A stretch of 47,689 bases of DNA from an uncultured Prevotellaceae bacterium (GTDB lineage Bacteria; Bacteroidota; Bacteroidia; Bacteroidales; Bacteroidaceae). The position numbers were made by a program, and so were the translations under genes. Under the pieces are notes generated by a model. It was not told where the DNA came from. It did no database searches and saw only the letters and a list, made by a program, of their open reading frames with translations. The stretch spans positions 1 through 47,689 of the forward strand of contig CADCET010000026.1 in NCBI GenBank assembly GCA_902800495.1, given 5' to 3'. Positions 24,761 through 32,914 of the stretch are shown here, in pieces. How positions within the stretch are numbered: position 1 is the stretch's first letter; each line of letters starts with the position of its first letter.

Positions 24761-25923
24761 AGTCTTGAAATTCTCTGAAGTGCTTCCAATAGGCGACTGC
24801 GTGGACAGGCGATGTTGAGGCGGATATAGCCTTCGCCTGACTGCGGGCCGTACATCGTGCCGGGGTTCACCCACACCTTTGCCTCGTTGAGCAGGTAGTC
24901 GGCGTATTGCTGTGATGTCATACCGGTGGCCGTGATGTCTATCCAAGGCAGATAGGTCCCTTCCAACGGACAGATATGCCAATCGGACAGGTGCTCTGCG
25001 GCAAACTCGCTGAGTGCCTGGTAGTTATCCCAGAGATAAGCGCAGAGTTCGTCGAGCCATGCTTCACTCTCGTTGTAGGCAGCTATAAGAGCCACAGGAC
25101 CAAAGGGATTGACGTCGCACACCTCATTGATATTGATGGCACGGTCGATGCGGCGGCGCCATTCCGATTGGGGACAGATGATGTTGGCTATCTGCAGACC
25201 GGCGATGTTGAACGATTTCGACGGAGAGTTCAGTATGACGCTGTTTTGGCGGCATTGCTCGCTGACGGCAGCAAAGGGTTGGAAACGGTTGCCGGGCATG
25301 ATGAGCTCACAGTGGATTTCGTCGCTCACCACCTTGACATTGTGCTGCATGCAGATGTCGTTCATCCGCTGCAGTTCTTCTTCCGTCCATACCCGCCCCG
25401 TCGGATTATGGGGGTTGCAGAGTAGGAAGACGGTGGTCTTCTCGTCGGCGCACTTCGCCTCGAAGTCGGCCCAGTCAACCTCGAAGCGGTCTTGTATGTT
25501 GTTTTGACAAAACAACAAACTCGACTCAACGACCTCGCAGCCGTTATTGCGGATGGAGGAGAAGAAACAGTTGTAGGCGGGCGAAAGGATGAGCACCCGT
25601 TCACCGGGCATCGTCAGCGCCTTGAGGGCTACAGACATAGCAGGTACGACGCCTGTAGTATAGAGAATCTCCTCGCGGTGGATGGTCCATTGGTGGCGGC
25701 GTTGGAACCAGTTGATAATGGCGTCATAGTAGTCGTCGCCTACTAAGGCGTATCCAAAGACACCATGCTCCATGCGTCGGCGCAGGGCTTCCTGAATGGC
25801 AGGTGCTGCCATGAAGTCCATATCGGCCACCCATAAAGGAATAACGTCTGGCGAAGGACTCTCATCCCATTTCACGCTGTTGGTACCACGGCGTTCGGTG
25901 AGTAGGTCGAAGTTATATTTCAT
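24751..25923 (-). CDS. MalY/PatB-type PLP-dependent aminotransferase or C-S lyase
   Basis: 390 residues, fold-type I PLP enzyme. The start of the family is clear (RRGTNSVKWDESPSPDVIPLWVADMDF). Further motifs are LCNPHNPTGRVW, VSDEIHCELIMPG and SPSKSFNIAGLQ, where Lys forms the Schiff base. C-terminal Arg in GYIRLNIACPRSRL binds the substrate carboxylate. Relatives cleave cystathionine or other C-S bonds, or act as aminotransferases. It overlaps the DUF3737 gene by 4 nt and the kinase gene by 10 nt, so it is firmly part of the operon. Confidence 0.92.
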   Translation of the reverse strand: MKYNFDLLTERRGTNSVKWDESPSPDVIPLWVADMDFMAAPAIQEALRRRMEHGVFGYALVGDDYYDAIINWFQRRHQWTIHREEILYTTGVVPAMSVALKALTMPGERVLILSPAYNCFFSSIRNNGCEVVESSLLFCQNNIQDRFEVDWADFEAKCADEKTTVFLLCNPHNPTGRVWTEEELQRMNDICMQHNVKVVSDEIHCELIMPGNRFQPFAAVSEQCRQNSVILNSPSKSFNIAGLQIANIICPQSEWRRRIDRAININEVCDVNPFGPVALIAAYNESEAWLDELCAYLWDNYQALSEFAAEHLSDWHICPLEGTYLPWIDITATGMTSQQYADYLLNEAKVWVNPGTMYGPQSGEGYIRLNIACPRSRLLEALQRISRLWH

Positions 25924-26765
25924 GCTCTTGTCTTGATCATGCAGTTATTTGGCTGTCGCACGTTCTCGTCGATGGTGATGCTGCCGATGCTGTCGGCTGT
26001 GATGTGGCCCGACGTGGGGTTCTTGATGTTCTCGATATGTCCGCGGATGTCGGCCTCTACCGTAGAGTATTCAAACACGCGGTCGCACATCGCATCGAAG
26101 GTGCAGTTCTCGAGTACCAGATTGTCAGTGTAGCACAGCAGTTGTTCGCCGGCCAGGTGGCAGTTGACAAGGCGCACGTTCTTAGAATGCCAGGCTAAGT
26201 ATTCGCCGTCGAGCACGGAGTCGTAGACGGTGACGTTCTCGCACTCCCAGAACGAATCCTTTGTCAGGATTTTTGCGTTGTGTATTTCTACGTCCTTGCA
26301 GTATTGGAAGACGTATTTGGAGTCGCTCTCCAAGCCGTCGGCATAGATGTTCTTAGAGAACATAAAAGGATAGGTGCCGCCGTGGAGTTTCACGTTCTTC
26401 ATCCGTAGGCCGTCCACCTTCCAGAATGTCTCGTCGGCATCGGTAATCTCTACGTTTTCCAGTTCCACGTTTCGCATCTCGCGGAAGAATTTCGGCGCGT
26501 CAATGCGGGTGTTCGTCATACGCAGGTCGTTGGTGTACCAGATGGCAGAGCGTGAGCCTAAGGCGAAATAGCAGTTGTCGATGACGGCACCGTCAACGTG
26601 CCACCATGGGTATTTGCCGTAGAACTTGCAGCCATAGGCTTCCATCCGCTGACACTGCTTGATGCCCGATTCACCGTCGGTGATGGTAACATTTTCTAAT
26701 CGAAGGTCGTGAGAGGCAAACAGCGGGCGTTCGCCACCGAACTTTTGGTCTTTTATCGGTTTCAT
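25920..26765 (-). CDS. DUF3737 family protein, beta-helix type
   Basis: 281 residues with no signal peptide. The sequence consists of short repeated strands of the type NVxLxN, DLRMTNTRI, NVELENVEI, DNLVLENCTF and NVRLVNCHL, typical of a right-handed parallel beta-helix. The opening MKPIKDQKFGGERPLFAS fits DUF3737. Tryptophans recur (KYPWWHVDGAV, SAIWYTNDL, DETFWKVDGL, DSFWECENV), suggesting a carbohydrate or aromatic binding face. Function is unknown. It starts 3 nt after yitT and overlaps the aminotransferase gene by 4 nt. Confidence 0.85.
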   Translation of the reverse strand: MKPIKDQKFGGERPLFASHDLRLENVTITDGESGIKQCQRMEAYGCKFYGKYPWWHVDGAVIDNCYFALGSRSAIWYTNDLRMTNTRIDAPKFFREMRNVELENVEITDADETFWKVDGLRMKNVKLHGGTYPFMFSKNIYADGLESDSKYVFQYCKDVEIHNAKILTKDSFWECENVTVYDSVLDGEYLAWHSKNVRLVNCHLAGEQLLCYTDNLVLENCTFDAMCDRVFEYSTVEADIRGHIENIKNPTSGHITADSIGSITIDENVRQPNNCMIKTRA

Positions 26766-26768
26766 TGA

Positions 26769-27674
26769 TTAGTCTTTATTTTGTATTGCTTTCTTTGTCC
26801 GTACCTTAAAGTGGTCGAAACCTTCGCCGTAGACGCCGATAACAGCACTCTGCGAGACAAAGGCGTGGGGGTCAACCTCGTTGATAATGCGGAAGATCAG
26901 GTCGCTCTGCCGGCGCTTGGCCAGTACGAAGAGCATTTTCACGTCTTTGCCCGAATAGAAGCCCTGGGCGTCGATGACGGTACAGCCGCGATGAGGCTCG
27001 CGGTTGATGCGCTGGCCAATCTCCTCGTATTTGTCCGAGATAATGAAGAACTGCACAGAGCGGCGTGCCGACTCCACCACCTGGTCGATACAGAAAGCGG
27101 TGACATAGAGAACGACGTAGCCGTAGATGACTTTCTCCCAGTCGTGTAGTACAAAGTAGGAACTGCTGATGATGACGACGTCGCAAATCAGGATAACGCG
27201 TCCTAACGACACGTCGCGGTATTTGTTGATAATGGCAGCAATGATGTCGGTGCCGCCCGTCGAACCGTTGTTCGACAATCCTAATCCTACACCGCAACCG
27301 CAAAACACCGCGCCGATGATGGCGGCCATGAACGGCTGGTCGGCCAGCAGGTGGGCGTGGTAGTGCGACGACACGACGCTGATACTCACCGTCAGTGTGG
27401 CCACGGCAAAGACGGTTTTCACACAGAAGCGCCATCCTAACACGCGTAGAGCTGCCGCTAAGAGCAAGCCGTTGATGACAAAGTAGCTGACCTGCACGGG
27501 AATGCCTGTGGCCCAGAAGAGAATGGAGGACACACCGGCCACGCCGCCTGTTGTGATGTTGTTGGGCAGTAAGAAGATACCCCATCCTATGGCGTAGCTC
27601 ACCATAGCAATGGTTATCATCGTGTAGTCACGCAATTCCTTGCCGATACTTGCTTTGGTAATCGTTACTGTCAT
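26769..27674 (-). CDS. YitT family membrane protein
   Basis: 301 residues from the ATG at 27674. The longer open frame to 27722 runs through the promoter and is rejected. Five or so membrane helices (NNITTGGVAGVSSILFWATG, LSNNGSTGGTDIIAAI) form the YitT transmembrane part, with the duplicated Gly-rich TGG(V/T) motif. The C-terminal soluble domain (about 215-290) is DUF2179-like (GCTVIDAQGFYSGKDVKMLFVLAKRR). The transported substrate is unknown. It is the first gene of the five-gene operon. Confidence 0.9.
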   Translation of the reverse strand: MTVTITKASIGKELRDYTMITIAMVSYAIGWGIFLLPNNITTGGVAGVSSILFWATGIPVQVSYFVINGLLLAAALRVLGWRFCVKTVFAVATLTVSISVVSSHYHAHLLADQPFMAAIIGAVFCGCGVGLGLSNNGSTGGTDIIAAIINKYRDVSLGRVILICDVVIISSSYFVLHDWEKVIYGYVVLYVTAFCIDQVVESARRSVQFFIISDKYEEIGQRINREPHRGCTVIDAQGFYSGKDVKMLFVLAKRRQSDLIFRIINEVDPHAFVSQSAVIGVYGEGFDHFKVRTKKAIQNKD

Positions 27675-27694
27675 TATTGCTGTCTTTTTGCGTG

Positions 27695-27702
27695 CAAAGG
27701 TA
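27695..27702 (-). promoter_or_regulatory. -7 element of the yitT operon
   Basis: CAAAGGTA on the plus strand reads TACCTTTG on the minus strand, 20 nt before the start at 27674. It appears to drive yitT, DUF3737, aminotransferase, kinase and regulator together. Confidence 0.65.
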
Positions 27703-27753
27703 CAAAATAAAGCTGACAACAAGAAACGAATTTAAATCATTTAGTGGTTTTTA

Positions 27754-27785
27754 TTTGTATATTCGCCCTTTTATTTGTAACTTTG
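27754..27785 (+). promoter_or_regulatory. Promoter of the miaB envelope operon
   Basis: TTTG (27754-27757) and TAACTTTG (27778-27785) are 20 nt apart, an excellent match to the Bacteroidota -33/-7 consensus. The start codon at 27808 follows 22 nt later. Confidence 0.8.
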
Positions 27786-27807
27786 CACACAAATTAGATA
27801 AGAACTC

Positions 27808-29118
27808 ATGAAAAAACTGTATATCGAGACCTACGGATGCCAGATGAATGTGGCCGATTCGGAGGTTGTGGCTTCGGTGATGCAGATGGCAGGCTATGAG
27901 TCTACTGACGATATTGCCGAAGCTGATGCGGTGTTTCTGAACACCTGTTCTGTGCGTGATAATGCTGAACAGAAAATATACCGCCGCTTAGAAGCTCTTG
28001 ATGCCGAGCGGCGCAAACGCGGACGACTGATCGTCGGCGTCTTAGGCTGTATGGCTGAGCGCGTTAAAGAAGATCTGCTTGAGCAGTACGGTGCCGACCT
28101 CGTGGCCGGTCCTGATGCGTATATGTCGTTGCCTGACCTTGTGGCACAGGCAGAGTTGGGGCATAAAGCCATCAATATTGAACTGTCGACGACAGAGACC
28201 TACCGCGACGTGGTGCCGCAGCGTATAGGCTTGGGACATAAGATTGGCGGCTTCGTCAGTATTATGCGTGGCTGCAATAACTTTTGCCACTATTGTATTG
28301 TTCCTTATACGCGCGGGCGTGAGCGCAGCCGTGATGTGGAGAGCATTCTGCGCGAAGTGCGCGACCTGAACGACCGTGGCTTTAAGGAGGTGACGCTGTT
28401 AGGACAGAATGTCAACAGCTATCAGGGAAACGAGGGGAACTCGTTTCCGCAATTACTGCGCCGTGTGGCTGAGACAGCCCCTGGTATGCGGGTGCGCTTC
28501 ACGACAAGTCATCCGAAAGACATGAGCGACGAGACGTTGCACGTCATTGCCGAGATGCCCAACGTCTGCCGCCACATCCATCTGCCCGTGCAGTCGGGCA
28601 GCAACCGCATCCTCCAGCTGATGAACCGTAAGTACACCCGTGAATGGTACTTGGATCGTGTGGCGGCCATCCGTCGCATCATCCCTGACTGCGGCCTGTC
28701 GACAGACATTTTCGTAGGCTATTGCTCGGAGACAGAGGAAGACCACCAGCTGTCGCTCTCGCTGATGCGTGAGGTGGGCTATGATTCCGCCTTTATGTTC
28801 AAGTATAGTGAGCGTCCCGGCACCTATGCCTCGAAGCACCTGCCCGACGACGTGCCGGAAGAGATAAAGATCCGCCGACTGAACGAACTCATCGCCTTGC
28901 AGACCGAGATGTCGGCCCTTCAGAATAAAAAAGACGAGGAACATGAGTTCGACGTGCTGGTAGAGGGCTTTTCGAAGCGTAGCCGCCAACAGCTTTGTGG
29001 CCGCACGGAGCAGAACAAGATGGTTGTCTTCGACAAGGGTCAGCACCATATCGGTGAGACAGTTCGCGTCCGTATCACGGGCAGTACCAGTGCCACGTTG
29101 CTTGGCGAAGAAGTGTGA
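27808..29118 (+). CDS. miaB: tRNA-2-methylthio-N6-dimethylallyladenosine synthase
   Basis: 436-residue methylthiotransferase that adds ms2 to i6A37 of tRNA. The N-terminal UPF0004 domain has its three Cys in ETYGCQMN, LNTCSVRDNAE and GVLGCMAERV. The radical SAM motif is RGCNNFCHYCIVPYTRGRERSR. A C-terminal TRAM domain (from about 375) binds tRNA. Length and all six cluster Cys are as expected. It is the first gene of an operon whose other members are envelope genes, an unusual partnership that may reflect only shared transcription. Confidence 0.96.
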   Translation: MKKLYIETYGCQMNVADSEVVASVMQMAGYESTDDIAEADAVFLNTCSVRDNAEQKIYRRLEALDAERRKRGRLIVGVLGCMAERVKEDLLEQYGADLVAGPDAYMSLPDLVAQAELGHKAINIELSTTETYRDVVPQRIGLGHKIGGFVSIMRGCNNFCHYCIVPYTRGRERSRDVESILREVRDLNDRGFKEVTLLGQNVNSYQGNEGNSFPQLLRRVAETAPGMRVRFTTSHPKDMSDETLHVIAEMPNVCRHIHLPVQSGSNRILQLMNRKYTREWYLDRVAAIRRIIPDCGLSTDIFVGYCSETEEDHQLSLSLMREVGYDSAFMFKYSERPGTYASKHLPDDVPEEIKIRRLNELIALQTEMSALQNKKDEEHEFDVLVEGFSKRSRQQLCGRTEQNKMVVFDKGQHHIGETVRVRITGSTSATLLGEEV

Positions 29119-29128
29119 GTAATTTTGT

Positions 29129-30955
29129 ATGAGAGGCAGGGTTTGCTATCTGTTACGCTTCTATCTGCTGACGGTTCTTATTTTTATCGCGGCAAAGGTG
29201 GCGTTCATGCTTTTCAACTATGAAGGGCATGAGTTCGGCGTGTCTGATATCTGCCAGGTGATATGGAGCGGTCTGTCACTTGACCTCTCTACGGCGCTCT
29301 ACATCCTTGCCTTGCCCTTCCTGATGACTATTGTCAGTGTGTGGGTCAAGGTGCCTCGCTGGTTGTTTTGCGTTTACAACGCGATGATCGCTTTGGCCTT
29401 TGCCTTGGCGTTTACCGCTGATACAAGTCTCTATCCTTTCTGGGGATTCAAGCTCGATGCTTCGTGCCTGCAATATCTTGACACGCCTACCGAGGCGATG
29501 GCCTCAGTGTCGACGGGCTATCTTCTGCTGCGCCTGTTGGCGGTTGGCGTTGTGGGGTGGGGGATTTATAGGACTTATGGGTCTTATAGGACTTATAGGA
29601 CTTATAGGACCTATAGGTCTTATAGCCTCAAGCTCGGCGAGACCTTGCTTTATCTGTTGCTCATACCGCTGATGGTGATTGGCATCCGCGGTGGCCTCGA
29701 TGAGTCGACCACCAATGTGGGGCAGGTTTATTTCTCGCAGAACCAATTTCTGAACCATTCAGCGGTGAACCCTGTATTCAGCTTCCTCTCGTCGATGGAG
29801 AAAACGGCTTCCTATGTGCCCGATTACCACTTTATGGATGATGCAGAGTGCGAGCGAGTGGTGGCGGAATTGTATCCTACGGAGAGCATTGTCATAGATA
29901 CGCTGTTGACAACACAGCGCCCCAACGTCGTCGTTATCCTGATGGAGAGTTGTGGCGCCATCTTTACAGGTTTGGAAGGGCGGGCCGACGTGATGCCTTG
30001 TCTGGAACGCTTGATGCAGGAGGGGGTCAGCTTCGACAGTTGCTATGCTAACTCGTGGCGTACCGACCGCGGTACCGTCTGCACCTATAGCGGCTATCCG
30101 TCGTTCCCCGTCTCGTCGGTCATGAAGATGCCGTCGAAATCGCGCCTGTTGCCAGGAATAGCCCGGACGCTGGTTGGCGAAGGCTATGAAACAAGCTATC
30201 TGTATGGCGGCGACATCAATTTCACCAATATGCGCAGTTATCTGGTCGGCAGTGGCTTTGGAAGCCTGACGTGGAAGAAAGACTTTACGGCCGACGAGCA
30301 ACGAACGGCAGAGTGGGGCGTCCGCGACGATATCACCTTCAAGGAATTGGCTCGGCAGATTGCGGCCTACGACGCCCGGAAACAGCCTTTCTTCATCGGT
30401 TTCTCCACGCTGTCGAGCCACCAACCGTGGGACGTGCCCCTGAAACATTTTGATGACGAGATTCAGAATGCCTTTTATTATCTGGACCAGTGTATCGGTA
30501 ACTTCGTCGATGACTTGCGAAAGACGCCGGCCTGGCAGAACCTGCTCATCGTCCTGTTGCCCGACCACGGCATTGACTATAACGAAATCAACTTCGAAGA
30601 CCCGCGCCACGACCATATCCCGATGGTGTGGACGGGTGGCGCCGTCAAGGTGCCGCGGCGCCTGAAGCAGGTGTGCAACCAGACCGACCTGCCTGCCACA
30701 CTTCTCGGACAGATGGGATTGCCGCATGCCGACTATCGCTACAGTCGCGACGTCTTGAGCAGTAACTACCGTCGGCGTGTAGCCGTCCACACTTTCAACA
30801 ATGGCATCGCTGTGGTCGACAGTACCGGCCGTGCCGTGTTCGACTTAAATGCCAACCGTATGATACAAGGTAAAGGCCCAGCTGCCGATGAATTGATGAA
30901 TATCGGAAAAGCCGTGCTCCAATCTGCGGCTTCTGATCTAAAGAATCTACAATAA
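29129..30955 (+). CDS. LtaS-like sulfatase-fold membrane transferase, copy 1
   Basis: 608 residues. About five membrane helices (to roughly residue 200) are followed by an alkaline phosphatase/sulfatase-type domain: PNVVVILMESCG (metal-binding Glu), Thr312 in SWRTDRGT as probable nucleophile, VLLPDHGIDY and DPRHDHIPMVW. Such enzymes in Gram-negatives transfer phosphoglycerol or phosphoethanolamine onto lipids or glycans. A 9-nt tandem repeat encodes the loop IYRTYGSYRTYRTYRTYRSY between two membrane helices. The start is 10 nt after miaB and the stop 1 nt before copy 2. Confidence 0.87.
   Translation: MRGRVCYLLRFYLLTVLIFIAAKVAFMLFNYEGHEFGVSDICQVIWSGLSLDLSTALYILALPFLMTIVSVWVKVPRWLFCVYNAMIALAFALAFTADTSLYPFWGFKLDASCLQYLDTPTEAMASVSTGYLLLRLLAVGVVGWGIYRTYGSYRTYRTYRTYRSYSLKLGETLLYLLLIPLMVIGIRGGLDESTTNVGQVYFSQNQFLNHSAVNPVFSFLSSMEKTASYVPDYHFMDDAECERVVAELYPTESIVIDTLLTTQRPNVVVILMESCGAIFTGLEGRADVMPCLERLMQEGVSFDSCYANSWRTDRGTVCTYSGYPSFPVSSVMKMPSKSRLLPGIARTLVGEGYETSYLYGGDINFTNMRSYLVGSGFGSLTWKKDFTADEQRTAEWGVRDDITFKELARQIAAYDARKQPFFIGFSTLSSHQPWDVPLKHFDDEIQNAFYYLDQCIGNFVDDLRKTPAWQNLLIVLLPDHGIDYNEINFEDPRHDHIPMVWTGGAVKVPRRLKQVCNQTDLPATLLGQMGLPHADYRYSRDVLSSNYRRRVAVHTFNNGIAVVDSTGRAVFDLNANRMIQGKGPAADELMNIGKAVLQSAASDLKNLQ
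29565..29625 (+). repeat. 9-nt tandem repeat coding for an RTY-rich loop
   Basis: Six 9-nt units of the form CTTATrGGA/T (29565-29618) plus a partial unit are read in frame as repeats of Arg-Thr-Tyr or Gly/Arg-Ser-Tyr. The unit matches the array at 20172-20243 on the same DNA strand. Confidence 0.85.
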
Positions 30956-30956
30956 G

Positions 30957-32897
30957 ATGAAAAAGAAAATACTGGAGTCATACCTGTCGCCCTTGGCGGC
31001 AACGCTGGTCAACCTGCTGTTGGCCTATGTCGTCTATGCCATCGCCCGCGTAGCCTATCTGCTCGACAATTGGAGCTATTTTGCTGACAGTCTGACGATG
31101 GAGGTTGTGCAGGGCGGACTGGTGTTCGACACGGCGGCCATCCTCGTCACCAACATCCCCTACATCGTGCTCATGCTGCTGCCGCTGCATCTGAAGGAGA
31201 CGGCGTTCTGGCACCGCCTCTGTCAGACGGTCTTCGTCGTTGTCAACGGTTTGGCATTAGCTGTCAATCTCTGCGACGCTGCCTACTTCCCCTTCACCCT
31301 GCGCCGTACGACGACCACCGTCTTCAGCGAGTTCGGGAACGAGCAGAACCTCGGCGGCGTGTTCTTCACCGAGACCCTGCGCCATTGGTATTTTGTCGTC
31401 CTTTTCGTCGTGGTTGTCTACGGCTTATGGCGGCTTTACGTTACGCCGCGTCTGCAAGCCCGCCGCTTGTCGTGGTGGCGTTACGATCTGACGACGCTGC
31501 TGTCCTTGGCCGCCGTTGCCCCATTCGTTGTCGCAGGTATCCGTGGTGGTTTTGCCACCGCTGTGCGCCCCATCACCATCAGTAACGCCAACCAATATGT
31601 TGACCGTCCTACCGATGCTGCGCTGGTGCTCAACACGCCGTTCTCGCTCTACCGTACTGTTGGCAAGGCGGTCTTTGTCGTACCTCAATATTTTGATGAC
31701 GAGCAGCAGATGGCCGCCGTCTTTTCGCCTGTCCACGTACCGGCCGACACGGTGCCGATGACCAAGAAGAATGTCGTTGTCCTCATTGTTGAGAGCTTTG
31801 GCCGCGAATATATCGGTGCCTTGAACTGGAACTTGGAGAACGGCAAGTATCGTGGCTATACGCCCAATGTCGATTCCCTCATCGCCCTGAGTACCACGTT
31901 CGAGTATTCCTTTTGCAACGGCCGTAAGTCCATCGACGGTATGCCGAGCATCCTGTCGTCGATACCGATGTTCGTCGAGCCGTTTTTCCTGACGCCGGCT
32001 TCCATGAACCAGGTGTCGGGTATTGCCAGTATGCTTGGCCAAAAGGGGTATCAGACAGCCTTCTTCCACGGTGCCCAGCGCGGTTCCATGGGCTTCATGG
32101 CCTTTGCCCGCAAGACGGGCTTCCAAGACTATTATGGCCGCGAGGATTTCGATGCCGACTCACGCTTCAATGGCGATGAAGACTTTGATGGTATGTGGGC
32201 TATCTGGGACGAACCCTTCCTGCAATACTATTGTACGAAGATGAGCGAGATGAAGCAGCCGTTTATGACCGCCGTCTTTACCGCCTCGTCGCATCATCCC
32301 TACGTCGTGCCTGAGAAGTACAAGACCGTCTACCCTGAAGAGGGCATCATCATACACAAGTGCATCCGCTACACCGACATGGCTCTTGGCAAGTTCTTCC
32401 AGGCCGCCAGCCGTCAGCCGTGGTTTAAGAATACCATCTTTGTGATGACCAGCGACCATACCAATCTGAGCGACCACGATGTCTACCAGACCGACCTCGG
32501 CGGCTTCTGTTCACCTATTATTATATATGAGCCAGGCAGCGACCGCCAGCCCGCCATCCTGCCGAAGGTAGCCCAGCAGATAGACATCCTGCCGACGGTG
32601 ATGGGGCTGCTGCACTATCCCGACCCCTATTTCGCCTTCGGCATCGACTTGCTGAACACGCCTGCCGACTCAACGTGGGCCGTCAACTATCTGAATGGTG
32701 TCTACCAATACGTCAAGCATGGCCACGTTCTGCAGTTCGACGGCCAGCGTACCCGTGCCGTCTACTCGTTGCGTGATTCCCTCATGCAGCATAATCTTGC
32801 AGGCAAGGTGGTGGAGCAGCCGAAGATGGAACGTGAACTGAAAGCAATCATTCAACAATATATGGAACGCATGACGCAAGACCGTCTGCAACCGTAA
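30957..32897 (+). CDS. LtaS-like sulfatase-fold membrane transferase, copy 2
   Basis: 646 residues with the same design as the preceding protein: five membrane helices (to about 215) and an extracytoplasmic sulfatase-fold domain. NVVVLIVESFGREYIGAL supplies the metal-binding Glu. The nucleophile position is Ser325 in GRKSIDGMPS rather than Thr. TASSHHPYVVP and VMTSDHTNLSDHD hold further metal ligands. The two copies differ widely, so this is an old duplication or two different activities. It starts 1 nt after copy 1 and is followed 17 nt later by the membrane protein gene. Confidence 0.87.
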   Translation: MKKKILESYLSPLAATLVNLLLAYVVYAIARVAYLLDNWSYFADSLTMEVVQGGLVFDTAAILVTNIPYIVLMLLPLHLKETAFWHRLCQTVFVVVNGLALAVNLCDAAYFPFTLRRTTTTVFSEFGNEQNLGGVFFTETLRHWYFVVLFVVVVYGLWRLYVTPRLQARRLSWWRYDLTTLLSLAAVAPFVVAGIRGGFATAVRPITISNANQYVDRPTDAALVLNTPFSLYRTVGKAVFVVPQYFDDEQQMAAVFSPVHVPADTVPMTKKNVVVLIVESFGREYIGALNWNLENGKYRGYTPNVDSLIALSTTFEYSFCNGRKSIDGMPSILSSIPMFVEPFFLTPASMNQVSGIASMLGQKGYQTAFFHGAQRGSMGFMAFARKTGFQDYYGREDFDADSRFNGDEDFDGMWAIWDEPFLQYYCTKMSEMKQPFMTAVFTASSHHPYVVPEKYKTVYPEEGIIIHKCIRYTDMALGKFFQAASRQPWFKNTIFVMTSDHTNLSDHDVYQTDLGGFCSPIIIYEPGSDRQPAILPKVAQQIDILPTVMGLLHYPDPYFAFGIDLLNTPADSTWAVNYLNGVYQYVKHGHVLQFDGQRTRAVYSLRDSLMQHNLAGKVVEQPKMERELKAIIQQYMERMTQDRLQP

Positions 32898-32914
32898 TTA
32901 ACTCGAAAGATAAT

